Assembly: GCA_046760105.1 (NCBI GenBank)
Contig: JBHIDJ010000036.1
Coordinates: 1-25,762, forward strand
From: JBHIDJ01 sp046760105
GTDB taxonomy: Bacteria; Pseudomonadota; Gammaproteobacteria; Acidiferrobacterales; SPGG2
Direction: 5' to 3'
DNA: 25,762 nt
The position numbers and the translations under genes are program-made. Numbering within the stretch: position 1 is the stretch's first letter; every line of letters begins with the position of its first letter. Positions 1-7,840 of this stretch are shown here, one piece after another. A model generated the notes under the pieces. It made no database searches and had not been told where the DNA came from. It saw only the letters and a list, made by a program, of their open reading frames with translations.

Positions 1-97
1 GCCGCGCCAGGGCACATCTGTGGGTAGGCTGCCCACGCGGGTCTTTGCTTCAATTGCCATAAACTCTTGCGGGTTTTCTCCTGCTTGTTGTCTAATC

Positions 98-826
98 ATG
101 GACTCACAGAGAAACCAAGCACGCTCAACCGTGAAGCTGACCGCAGAAACGCTCAGCGGTATCGAGTTCTTTCGTCCTCTGAGTGCGGCCGATCGTCAGG
201 CCTTGGCCGGCCGTTGCCAGGGCCGTCGATACGGGCCAGATCAGTCGATCGTCTCGCATGGTGAGAAAACGACGGACGTTTATTTCATCGTCAGTGGCCA
301 AGTCCGCGCTACCATCTATTCACGATCAGGCAAGGAGATAAGTTTCCGCGATCTCGGTGCGGGTCAGATGTTTGGCGACCTATCGGCCATTGACGGCGAA
401 CCTCGTTCGGCAAATGTAGTTGCCTTGATGGAGTCTTTGATTATCACCATGCCGGCCAATGTTTTCTGGCAAGCTTTGCGTGAACATGCAGCGGTCGCCG
501 AGGTAACTTTGAGGGAGTTGGTAAACCTGGTCCGGCGACTTTCCGAGCGCGTCGTTGAATTCAGTACGCTAGGTGTAAAGAATCGCATCCATGCCGAGCT
601 ATTGCGGCTGGCGCATGAAAATATGCAAGATGAAAACACCGCTGCGATTTCCCCAGCCCCAACGCATGCGGATATTGCCAGCCGCGTGAGCACCCACCGC
701 GAAGCGGTCACGCGCGAGTTAAACCAGCTCGCTCAGAGCGGCCTGATCGAGCGGCGCAGCGGCACGCTGATCATTTGTGACGTGCCTCAGCTGGCGCGGA
801 TGGTGCAAGAGGTCCGCGGTGAATAA
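98..826 (+). CDS. Crp/Fnr-family cyclic-nucleotide-binding transcriptional regulator
   Basis: A 242-residue regulator with an N-terminal cyclic-nucleotide-binding beta barrel (about residues 20-135), a dimerisation helix (about 135-165) and a C-terminal winged helix-turn-helix (about 185-232). The phosphate-binding cassette reads FGDLSAIDGEPRSANVVA, with the Arg-Ser pair (R103, S104) that holds the cyclic phosphate in CRP and PKA-type domains; the usual Glu of FGEL is Asp here. The recognition helix HREAVTREL keeps R201, E202 and R206, the equivalents of E. coli CRP R180, E181 and R185 that read TGTGA. I prefer ATG 98 because homologous proteins begin at about this point; the frame stays open upstream (GTG at 20 and through to the window edge) and no clear Shine-Dalgarno decides it. 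The family assignment is firm. The ligand (cAMP or cGMP) is inferred from the cassette, and two cyclases lie nearby. Confidence 0.88.
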   Translation: MDSQRNQARSTVKLTAETLSGIEFFRPLSAADRQALAGRCQGRRYGPDQSIVSHGEKTTDVYFIVSGQVRATIYSRSGKEISFRDLGAGQMFGDLSAIDGEPRSANVVALMESLIITMPANVFWQALREHAAVAEVTLRELVNLVRRLSERVVEFSTLGVKNRIHAELLRLAHENMQDENTAAISPAPTHADIASRVSTHREAVTRELNQLAQSGLIERRSGTLIICDVPQLARMVQEVRGE

Positions 827-962
827 GCTCGACAAATCAGGTCAGCGACCCGGGAAATGCCCTAGAAATCTGAAAGTTACCAGCCCCTTTCCGGTGTAAA
901 TCAGCCCGCTCTCGTGTCGACGCCCCTTGTAGCGGGCTCGGAGTCGCTTTTTGTGCCGCCGG

Positions 963-978
963 TGTGACAAATACCACA
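963..978. promoter_or_regulatory. CRP-like operator
   Basis: TGTGA-CAAATA-CCACA matches the CRP consensus TGTGA-N6-TCACA at 9 of 10 positions. Its centre (970.5) lies about 60 bp before the start site predicted from the TATACT at 1019-1024, which is class I activator spacing. The regulator ending at 826 carries the CRP recognition residues. Confidence 0.5.
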
Positions 979-993
979 TGTCGGGGCAGCCTA

Positions 994-1024
994 TTGTGGT
1001 GATCATGGCCGGGGTACTTATACT
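994..1024 (+). promoter_or_regulatory. Putative sigma70-type promoter for the miniprotein gene
   Basis: TTGTGG (994-999) and TATACT (1019-1024) are separated by 19 bp, which is long and typical of an activator-dependent promoter. The -10 is good and the -35 modest. The predicted start is near 1031, about 33 nt before the ATG at 1064. Confidence 0.35.
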
Positions 1025-1063
1025 GGTATTGAAACCGGTGCAACTAGCAGGAGTGATCAAACC

Positions 1064-1177
1064 ATGTATAACTATTACGAGCGCGATACAGGCAATGCTG
1101 GCCACCGCGACGTGTATTGTGCATGGATAGTGGCGGTGACTCTATTCTTTGGCCTGTTTGTATTAGCTATCGTTTGA
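1064..1177 (+). CDS. 37-residue single-span membrane miniprotein
   Basis: An ATG-started frame with AGGAG at 1049-1053 (10 nt spacing) encodes a hydrophilic, Tyr- and charge-rich N-terminus (MYNYYERDTGNAGHRD) followed by a hydrophobic helix of about 17 residues that runs to the C-terminus (WIVAVTLFFGLFVLAIV). It therefore looks like a small inner-membrane protein, with orientation unknown. A promoter-like sequence and a CRP-like box sit upstream. I recognise no family. The combination of ribosome binding site, promoter and clean hydrophobic segment supports a real gene, but at 37 codons chance cannot be excluded. Confidence 0.5.
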   Translation: MYNYYERDTGNAGHRDVYCAWIVAVTLFFGLFVLAIV

Positions 1178-1232
1178 TGGGCCCCACGGCGGGACGAGCG
1201 GATTTGCTTCGTGCAGGCATATCTCGCACCCC

Positions 1233-1250
1233 AGGGGCCTTAACCCCTTT
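1233..1250 (+). terminator. Weak terminator-like hairpin
   Basis: AGGGG (1233-1237) and CCCCT (1244-1248) can pair around a 6-nt loop and are followed by TT then C. It lies 56 nt past the miniprotein stop. The stem is only 5 bp and the T tract is poor. Confidence 0.22.
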
Positions 1251-1315
1251 CAAAAATCCCACACACTAAAACCATATTTGCTTCCACGTAGTTCACTACG
1301 TTGGGAGCAATTAGC

Positions 1316-1462
1316 GTGGAGAGAGTTATAGGATTGCTCGCTGGTGCCTTCATCTTGGGTCTAAGCGCGCTCCCGGCACAGGACTTCCTCGGAATGCCGG
1401 GCTTTATCTGCTATATTGCATCAGCGCGCCGAATACGAACAGGAAGACACTCGCCAGAGTGA
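1316..1462 (+). CDS. Possible 48-residue secreted peptide (uncertain)
   Basis: A GTG at 1316 preceded by GGGAGC at 1303-1308 opens a 48-codon frame that begins like a signal peptide: MERVIGLLAGAFILGLSALP, then AQDFLG, a plausible cleavage context. The remainder (GMPGFICYIASARR and a polar tail) resembles nothing I know. The frame could be a genuine small exported protein, the 5' end of a decayed gene, or chance. An imperfect inverted repeat (1284-1304, arms CCACGTAG and CTACGTTGG) lies immediately upstream. The rest of the gap up to 1562 shows only the strong ribosome binding site of the next gene. Confidence 0.28.
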   Translation: MERVIGLLAGAFILGLSALPAQDFLGMPGFICYIASARRIRTGRHSPE

Positions 1463-1562
1463 GGCACTGACATGGTGAACGCGTCCAAGCTGACACTGAG
1501 CTGTTGGTGGGAAAGCGCGACCATTCCGTCATTCCAGAAAGGGCCACCGCAAAGGAGGCTCC

Positions 1563-4500
1563 ATGCCTACATTAAACCCTGATTTAAACGCTACGATGCT
1601 GCAGAGCAGACTCGCTTTAGGGTTATTGCTCATGGGCGCCTTTCTTACCATGGGCGCGAAATTTTGGACCGAGCAACCGATCGATGATATCGCAACAGTC
1701 GCCGGGACCTGGAAGGGGAAGACGTTTTTCCAATGCTCACGTAGGTGCTCGGTCACTTTCATTATCGAGGAGAACGGCGCCTACGAAGGCAAGGATCGCA
1801 ACGGCACCTTCAGCGGCACGCTTCGCATCGGCGATGGAAAAATCCTGTATCAGACAAGAGAAGGGCACAACATCACACTCACCCTACAAAGGCACGAGCG
1901 AGAACAGGTTTTAAGAGGCTTTAATGAGGATGGCGAACTTACGGTCTTATTAGAACCAGCCAAGCCAAAGCGCGCGAAGCGGAAACAGAAGCGGAAACAA
2001 AAGAAGGGGAAAAAGCTCTCGGTTGAAGAGGCCAAGCAAATCATCGCCGAACTTAAAGACACTGCCTTCAGACCGCCGCCAAAATCCATCAATGATGTCT
2101 TGGCTTTGGTCGGGGCGCAGGATCTGACCCCGCCTGACTGTGAGGCATACCCCAGACTCTCTGAGGACGAGGTGCGCGAATTGATAGATACCGCGCCGCG
2201 AGCTGGAAGCGGACTCTGGTTCAACCGCGCGACTGTCGCGGAAGATCAGGCGAGCATTGCGTTCCTAAGGGGGAATTTTCCCGCCAGCATCAAGTACCTG
2301 AAGTGGGCGATCGACGAGACCCCTTTCGATTGGAGGAACGCCCAGGCCATGCGCTATGCGAGGTTAGCAACCTATTATGCCTTTGCTGGGGATTTCCGTT
2401 CCGCAGACAGGGCGATCTCAGAAGCCCGTCGGCTCTGGAGCCGTTCGCGTCATTATTTGCACGGACATCCACGATGGGTTGCGAGGGTCAGATTCGATGT
2501 CCACCGAGCCCGGGCGGCCATCGCCGACTCGAAAGGCGATTTGATCCGAGCAGAAGCCTATCACCGCCGGGCGATCAAGGCGTGGGGAGGGGGCTGGTTT
2601 GAGCTCGCAAAGCTGGGACTGGCCCGGAATCTGATGCGCCAAGGGCGCCTCATGGAGGCAGAACGCGTGGTTCGTGGAGTGTTGGCCGAAGAAACGAGGA
2701 CGAGCGTCGGGGCGGATATATCGCGAGAGCAATCGATCGTTCCCATAGCCTTCGGCCAGCTTAGCGGGATCATGTACGAGCAAGGGCGCTACGGGGATGC
2801 AGAAGCCCTGGCGCGCGTCAGCATGAAGCTTCATCGCGCGGTATGCGCGGCCCCCGAGAATCCGCACCTTGCCACCGTTCAGAACGTGCTCGGCCGGTCC
2901 TTGGTCGCGCAGGGGCGTTGGCAGGAGACCCTCGCCCAATATGAGGCCATTCGTTCTAACATGGCGGCCGATCCGGAAACCTTCGAGCGGCTCTTTGCCG
3001 GTAACCTCGCCTGGGCCATGGCATTGCTTGAGGTGGGGCAAATCGAGCAGGCAAGGGACAAGCTGCGACACGCTTTGGACCGTGCCAAGCGCCGCCTCGG
3101 CAAGGACCACTACGAGACAACCGAAATCCGCGGTTTTCTCGCGCTCACCCAGCTCGCAAGCGGCGATAGAACGGGGGCCCTCAAGGAGCTCAGCTCTGTG
3201 ATTGAGACTCTCCTAGAGCGCTCGCGCGAGGCGAGCGGCGAGGGCACGAGCCTCACCGCACGCGACCGACGCCTGAAATTCATTATCGATGCCTATATCG
3301 GGTTGCTCACGGACAGTTACGGCACCGACCTTGAACGGGACAGTGGTATTAATGTGCTGTCCGAGGCCTTCCGCCTGGCGGATGTCGCCCGATCCAGGGC
3401 AGTGCAGCGTGCGTTGTCCGCCAGTGGTGCCAGGGCGGCGCTCCCGGACCCCGCGCTCACTGAACTGGCACGCCAGGAGCAAAACACACAGATGCGGATC
3501 GCAGCCCTTTATGGAACCCTGGCGCAGGTGCTTGCGCGCCCGGTCGCGGAACAGGATCGAAAAATGATCCGCACTTTGCAGACCACAATTGATCAGCAGC
3601 GCGCTGCGCGTGCGGCGGTATTGAGAGAGATCGAGAAACGCTTTCCCGCGTATGCCGCGCTTGCGGACCCGAAGCCGGCGACAATGAGCCAGGCACGAAC
3701 CGCGTTACGCACGGGGGACGCATTGATCGCTACTTACACGACCGCCGAGCGCACCTACGTATGGGCGGTGCCCGCCTCGGGTCAGTTCGCCTTCGCCGCC
3801 GTCGAGCTCGGGCTCGCAGAACTCAAAAGAATAGTAACGCGGCTGCGCGCGGCCCTAGATCCGCAAGCCGAGGCGCTCGGCGACATCCCGGCTTTCGATC
3901 TGGCCGCCGCCTGGCGACTGTATGAAACGTTATTAAAACCTGTCGAAGCAGGGTGGAAGGGATCGAAACACCTGTGGGTAGTGGGCCATGGCCCGCTGGC
4001 GCAACTCCCCATATTAGTTCTTCCCACTACCCCCTTTGAATTGCCACCTGAAACGTTACCGCTTTTTGCAAACTATCGGGCTGTGCCGTGGTTAGCACGC
4101 ACCCATACGATATCAGCACTGCCATCGGTAGCGTCGCTGATCACATTGCACAAGCTCCCGGCAGGTGACCCCACCCGCCGCGCCTTCGCCGGCTTTGGCG
4201 ATCCCTGGTTTAACGAAGCGCAGGCAACGCTAGCCCAGGCCGAGGGCAACGTGCAGGTCGCACAAGTAACAAGAAGGGGCTTTGCCGTGCGCGGCCTCCC
4301 GTTAGCGCGGCGCAGCGTGCCACAGACACGCTCGTTAGACAGCGCGGCGTTGGCAAAGCTTCCGCGTCTACCGGGTACAGGAGACGAGGTCAAAAGCATT
4401 GCGCGGGCACTGAAGGCAAATCCTTCCACCGATGTCTTCACAGGTGCCAAGGCCTCTGAAAGCCAAGTCAAGTCGATGGACTTATCTGATCGACGCGTGA

Positions 4501-4982
4501 TTGCCTTCGCCACCCACGGCCTGGTCCCCGGCGATCTCGATGGCCTGACACAACCGGCCTTGGCCTTATCTTCGCCCCAAGTCACCGGCGAGAAAGACGA
4601 TGGGCTGCTCACCATGGGAGAGATCCTAGGGCTCAAGCTCAATGCGGACTGGGTGGTGCTCTCGGCCTGTAACACCGCTGCCGCCGAGGGCAAAGGCGCC
4701 GAGGCGGTCTCAGGCTTAGGGCGTGCCTTCTTCTATGCGGGCGCGAGAGCTTTATTAGTCTCCAACTGGCCCGTCGAAACCACGTCGGCCAAAGCCCTCA
4801 CCACGGACCTTTTCCAACGCCAGGGGAAAGACCCAACCCTCACCCGCGCCGAGGCCTTACGGCAAGCGATGCTTCAGCTCATCGATGGACCGGGCTATGT
4901 CGATGCGCGGGGGCGTACCTTGTTCTCCTATGCCCATCCCATCTTCTGGGCGCCGTTTTCCTTGGTGGGGGATGGGGGTTAG
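1563..4982 (+). CDS. TPR-CHAT domain protein (caspase-like protease family), membrane anchored
   Basis: A 1139-residue protein with a perfect AAAGGAGG at 1551-1558 fixing the ATG. In order: a hydrophobic signal anchor (about residues 17-33); a small beta-rich module starting VAGTWKG (about 46-131) with C58 and C62; a very basic linker (about 133-151, mostly Lys/Arg); TPR-like helical repeats (about 215-560); a helical region; and a C-terminal CHAT domain (about 720-1135). The CHAT catalytic dyad is visible: H985 in FATHGLVPG and C1036 in VVLSACNTA, followed by the conserved GLGRAFFYAGARALLVSNW. CHAT proteins are clan CD peptidases; substrates are usually found by the TPRs or partner proteins. 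The anchor implies the bulk lies outside the cytoplasm, unlike cytosolic TPR-CHAT of type III-E CRISPR. The downstream secreted protein begins 28 nt after the stop and is probably co-transcribed. The substrate is unknown. Confidence 0.9.
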   Translation: MPTLNPDLNATMLQSRLALGLLLMGAFLTMGAKFWTEQPIDDIATVAGTWKGKTFFQCSRRCSVTFIIEENGAYEGKDRNGTFSGTLRIGDGKILYQTREGHNITLTLQRHEREQVLRGFNEDGELTVLLEPAKPKRAKRKQKRKQKKGKKLSVEEAKQIIAELKDTAFRPPPKSINDVLALVGAQDLTPPDCEAYPRLSEDEVRELIDTAPRAGSGLWFNRATVAEDQASIAFLRGNFPASIKYLKWAIDETPFDWRNAQAMRYARLATYYAFAGDFRSADRAISEARRLWSRSRHYLHGHPRWVARVRFDVHRARAAIADSKGDLIRAEAYHRRAIKAWGGGWFELAKLGLARNLMRQGRLMEAERVVRGVLAEETRTSVGADISREQSIVPIAFGQLSGIMYEQGRYGDAEALARVSMKLHRAVCAAPENPHLATVQNVLGRSLVAQGRWQETLAQYEAIRSNMAADPETFERLFAGNLAWAMALLEVGQIEQARDKLRHALDRAKRRLGKDHYETTEIRGFLALTQLASGDRTGALKELSSVIETLLERSREASGEGTSLTARDRRLKFIIDAYIGLLTDSYGTDLERDSGINVLSEAFRLADVARSRAVQRALSASGARAALPDPALTELARQEQNTQMRIAALYGTLAQVLARPVAEQDRKMIRTLQTTIDQQRAARAAVLREIEKRFPAYAALADPKPATMSQARTALRTGDALIATYTTAERTYVWAVPASGQFAFAAVELGLAELKRIVTRLRAALDPQAEALGDIPAFDLAAAWRLYETLLKPVEAGWKGSKHLWVVGHGPLAQLPILVLPTTPFELPPETLPLFANYRAVPWLARTHTISALPSVASLITLHKLPAGDPTRRAFAGFGDPWFNEAQATLAQAEGNVQVAQVTRRGFAVRGLPLARRSVPQTRSLDSAALAKLPRLPGTGDEVKSIARALKANPSTDVFTGAKASESQVKSMDLSDRRVIAFATHGLVPGDLDGLTQPALALSSPQVTGEKDDGLLTMGEILGLKLNADWVVLSACNTAAAEGKGAEAVSGLGRAFFYAGARALLVSNWPVETTSAKALTTDLFQRQGKDPTLTRAEALRQAMLQLIDGPGYVDARGRTLFSYAHPIFWAPFSLVGDGG

Positions 4983-5010
4983 TCTTCGGTGACCCTTGGG
5001 GGCAGACTAG

Positions 5011-5733
5011 ATGTCTAAATTGCGTGTATTTGTAACCATAGTTTTGGTTGTCGGTTTGTGGGGGCTAGCCAATGCCGCTCAGCTGGTCGTGATCGCCTCA
5101 ACTGCAGCAAACTTCAAACTCGGTGCAATTATCGATGGCGCAAAAACGATCACGCTGCCGCAAGGCTCCTCGGTCACACTGATATCGTCCGAGGGAAAGA
5201 CGATCAAGCTGAGGGGCCCCTACGAAGGTCAACCGGACTCTTCGCCAAGCACGAGTAGCAACGATCTCCTCCAATCGCTGTCCCGGCTCGTCGCGGGTCC
5301 TCCCGAAAACGACCCATCTCTGGCAGTGTTTCGTTCCGGCGCAGGATCTGCTCGACCGGACGTATGGTCGATCAATGTTGATCGCTCGGGTGTCTACTGC
5401 GCGCTCCCTAATAAAGTGGTGGCACTTTGGCGTGCTAAGGCGCGCAAAAATACCGTGCTGACGCTTAAGCAAATCGGAGGTCAGGAAGAGCAAACCAGTA
5501 AAGACTGGCCGCCGGGCGAACTGACTATGCTATGGCCCCCCGAAGTACCGCTTTCGAACGGAGCGACGTATCAGGCGCAACTTAAGGGTCAAAGCAAGTC
5601 TGTTAATTTTACAGTGATCTTTGTCCCAGAGAACCTCCCAACCAAAGCCCACCGCGCTGCGTGGATGGCGGATAATAATTGTTTGCGCCAAGCGCTACGG
5701 CTGGTCGATGCGCTTGCCCAAACCGCAAGGTAA
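5011..5733 (+). CDS. Secreted protein of unknown function, partner of the CHAT gene
   Basis: A 240-residue protein with a clear Sec signal peptide (MSKLRVFVTIVLVVGLWGLANA, cleaved near residue 22) and GGGGGCAG upstream of the ATG. The mature N-terminus (about 25-75) is beta-rich with a FecR-like pattern: TITLPQGSSVTLISSEGKT followed by KLRGPYEG. A low-complexity Ser/Pro-rich stretch (about 76-90) separates it from a C-terminal half with WPPGELTMLWPPEVPL and GATYQAQL, beta-sandwich-like. I recognise no named family. The position 28 bp after the CHAT gene, same strand, suggests a shared operon and periplasmic partnership. It ends 28 bp before the convergent CHASE2 cyclase. Confidence 0.72.
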   Translation: MSKLRVFVTIVLVVGLWGLANAAQLVVIASTAANFKLGAIIDGAKTITLPQGSSVTLISSEGKTIKLRGPYEGQPDSSPSTSSNDLLQSLSRLVAGPPENDPSLAVFRSGAGSARPDVWSINVDRSGVYCALPNKVVALWRAKARKNTVLTLKQIGGQEEQTSKDWPPGELTMLWPPEVPLSNGATYQAQLKGQSKSVNFTVIFVPENLPTKAHRAAWMADNNCLRQALRLVDALAQTAR

Positions 5734-5761
5734 GAGACTTACGGGCGCTGTTTGGAGTCAC

Positions 5762-7729
5762 TTACTTATCGCTCATCACAATAGTGGCGCCAGCCTCTCC
5801 GGATGCCAGACGTTTGGTGTGGAATGCGATTAATGCATCATCCGGATACTTCTGTGCCAATTCGTCAAAAGCTTGGGCGGCTTCGGTATCCCGATGTTCC
5901 AGCAATCGGTACGTCTTCAAGTAGTCGGCGGTTTTCGGATCGCTAGCGTCCGCCTCGGATAGGGGTTCGAAGACATCAATGGCGTCTGTTTTTCCCTTTA
6001 GGACGAGCTGCCCAACGGGCCGAAAAGTAATACTTTGACACCTCTTTGCTGTTGCTCCGCTTACACAGATGCTCGTACCGAGGTGCTTGTTTACGCTTTC
6101 TAAGCGCGCTGTTGTGTTGATGACGTCACCGTGCGCCGTGTAATCGAAACGCTTCCTTCCGCCGAAGTTACCCACCACCGTAATTCCGGTGTTGATGCCG
6201 ATACGAGTCTTGCCGAACGGAATACCGCGGGTAGCTTGCTCGGATCTAAAGGATTCGCAGAAGCTATCTAGCTCTATCGCACATTTCACGGCGCGCTCCG
6301 GATGGTCGGGCTGATCGCTCGGCGCATTAAAAATGACGTGCAGCGCGTCGCCAACTATCTTGTCAATCGTTCCACCGTATCGCAGCACAATGTGGCAGGT
6401 CTCATCGAGATACTCGTTTAGGAGCGGTACGAGAATCGTTGGTTCCGTCTGCTCGGTGAGAGCGGTGAAGTCTGCAATGTCCGTAAACAAAAAGGTTGTT
6501 TCACGTTTTTCTCCACCGAGTTTCAGGCGACTCGGATCAGCAACGAGTCGTTCGATTACGGTCGGGGCAACGTATCGAGCGAACGCGTCGCGAATAAATC
6601 GTTTCTGCACCCGTTCCTGGCGCCACAGATGGGCGGTGACAATACCGCCTGATGCGGCTAGCGCGATGGTCGGAACAACGACTGGCACTAACGGCCCGCC
6701 TTGTTGGTAAAGCACGAGTGCTCCGATCCACCCGAGAGCGATGACAAAGGCTCCGATGGCAATGCGTGCACCGACCGGTGCGTTGATAACAGCGACAAGG
6801 GTCCCGACTGCTGCAAACAGCAGGATGACGAGTATGTCCTGCCAATCGGTGAGTCGCCGTCCCTTTCGGCCTTCTAGCAGCTGCGCTAGCGCATGCGCAT
6901 GTATGACGACGCCGGGCGCCCTTCCTGCCTTCGGCCCTGCCGTCGCAGCAAACGGAGTGCGATGGCGATCACTCAGCACGAGATCGGCGCCGATCAACAC
7001 GATCTTTCCCGTAAACCAAGCGGGAGGTAGCAGTGGCACCGCGTGTGCGGGAAAGATTGGAAACGGAGGCGTTTCCGCATCGGGGCCGCCCCGATAGTCT
7101 AGGGGAACTGACCTTGAATTTGGCACCTTGGCGCCGACCGCCTTCGCGTTGGCCGCAGCAAATCCGAGTATCTCTCGATCTGCTTGTTTCCTTATGTAGA
7201 TGGACCGCACGGTGCCGTCTGTCCTGTCTTCAGCCACGTAAGCAAGGCCGCGCTCCACTCCACCCAGGTACTCGTTCAGGAAAGCCGACTGGCGCTCTGT
7301 AAGCCGGCTCTCGGCGTCAACCCAGGCCACCACAATGGGGATCCGTAAATCCTGCAGCGTTTTACGAAGGGCTTGGTCTTTTTTTGGCTCGGTCGGCTGA
7401 TCCAGCAGAATGTCGAGGCCGATGAGCCTTGCCCCTTTTTGCTGAAGATCAAGGAGAAGATTGCTTAGGAACTGCCTGTCCAGGGGTGACCGATAAGACA
7501 AGGTCGCAAGCGTATCTTCCGTGACAGTAACGATCACGATGTCTTTCGACTGCGGCATCGGCGGCGTCAAGGACGCAACGCGCAGATCATAGACCCAATT
7601 CTCAGCCAACCGAGCCAGTGGAAAGAACTGTGCTCCGAGGGTGCAAACCGCGGTCACGGCAAGAACGATGACCGACGCATGCACAACATCCCTACGCCGG
7701 TTCGAAGGCGTTGTTGGCGTGTCAGCCAA
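5762..7729 (-). CDS. CHASE2-domain class III adenylate cyclase, membrane bound
   Basis: A 655-residue receptor cyclase. The first membrane helix (about 17-36) leads into an extracytoplasmic CHASE2 sensor (about 40-290, with the typical GKIVLIGADL near its end), then three membrane helices (about 298-365), and a cytoplasmic catalytic domain (about 405-590). Catalytic residues are all present: metal-binding D417 (FTDIADFT) and D461 (DKIVGDA), K457, T531 in the FDYTAHGD motif, and transition-state N538 and R542 (INTTARLE). Thr in place of the adenine-specifying Asp is typical of class IIIb adenylate cyclases. The start is TTG with a weak, closely spaced AGG, so a slightly later start is possible. 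The gene lies 111 bp downstream of, and co-directional with, the glxR-like operon; a 6-bp inverted repeat (7794-7814) separates them. Confidence 0.9.
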   Translation of the reverse strand: MADTPTTPSNRRRDVVHASVIVLAVTAVCTLGAQFFPLARLAENWVYDLRVASLTPPMPQSKDIVIVTVTEDTLATLSYRSPLDRQFLSNLLLDLQQKGARLIGLDILLDQPTEPKKDQALRKTLQDLRIPIVVAWVDAESRLTERQSAFLNEYLGGVERGLAYVAEDRTDGTVRSIYIRKQADREILGFAAANAKAVGAKVPNSRSVPLDYRGGPDAETPPFPIFPAHAVPLLPPAWFTGKIVLIGADLVLSDRHRTPFAATAGPKAGRAPGVVIHAHALAQLLEGRKGRRLTDWQDILVILLFAAVGTLVAVINAPVGARIAIGAFVIALGWIGALVLYQQGGPLVPVVVPTIALAASGGIVTAHLWRQERVQKRFIRDAFARYVAPTVIERLVADPSRLKLGGEKRETTFLFTDIADFTALTEQTEPTILVPLLNEYLDETCHIVLRYGGTIDKIVGDALHVIFNAPSDQPDHPERAVKCAIELDSFCESFRSEQATRGIPFGKTRIGINTGITVVGNFGGRKRFDYTAHGDVINTTARLESVNKHLGTSICVSGATAKRCQSITFRPVGQLVLKGKTDAIDVFEPLSEADASDPKTADYLKTYRLLEHRDTEAAQAFDELAQKYPDDALIAFHTKRLASGEAGATIVMSDK

Positions 7730-7840
7730 AGCCTGATCGTTTAGCCAGATATCTTGACGTTGCCTAACCAGATTTCCATGCCTTTACCAACATATCCAGC
7801 GTGGACGTCTGGATGATTCCGCGTTGACGCGTAACTGGGA

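Noticed and set aside
2418..3110. 230-codon minus-strand open frame inside the CHAT gene
   Set aside because: Antisense to a well-supported gene, with low-complexity, family-less translation; a shadow of the GC-rich third-position bias.
4073..4693. 206-codon minus-strand open frame opposite the CHAT catalytic domain
   Set aside because: It lies exactly antisense to the conserved His/Cys region; Ser/Ala-rich translation with no family likeness.
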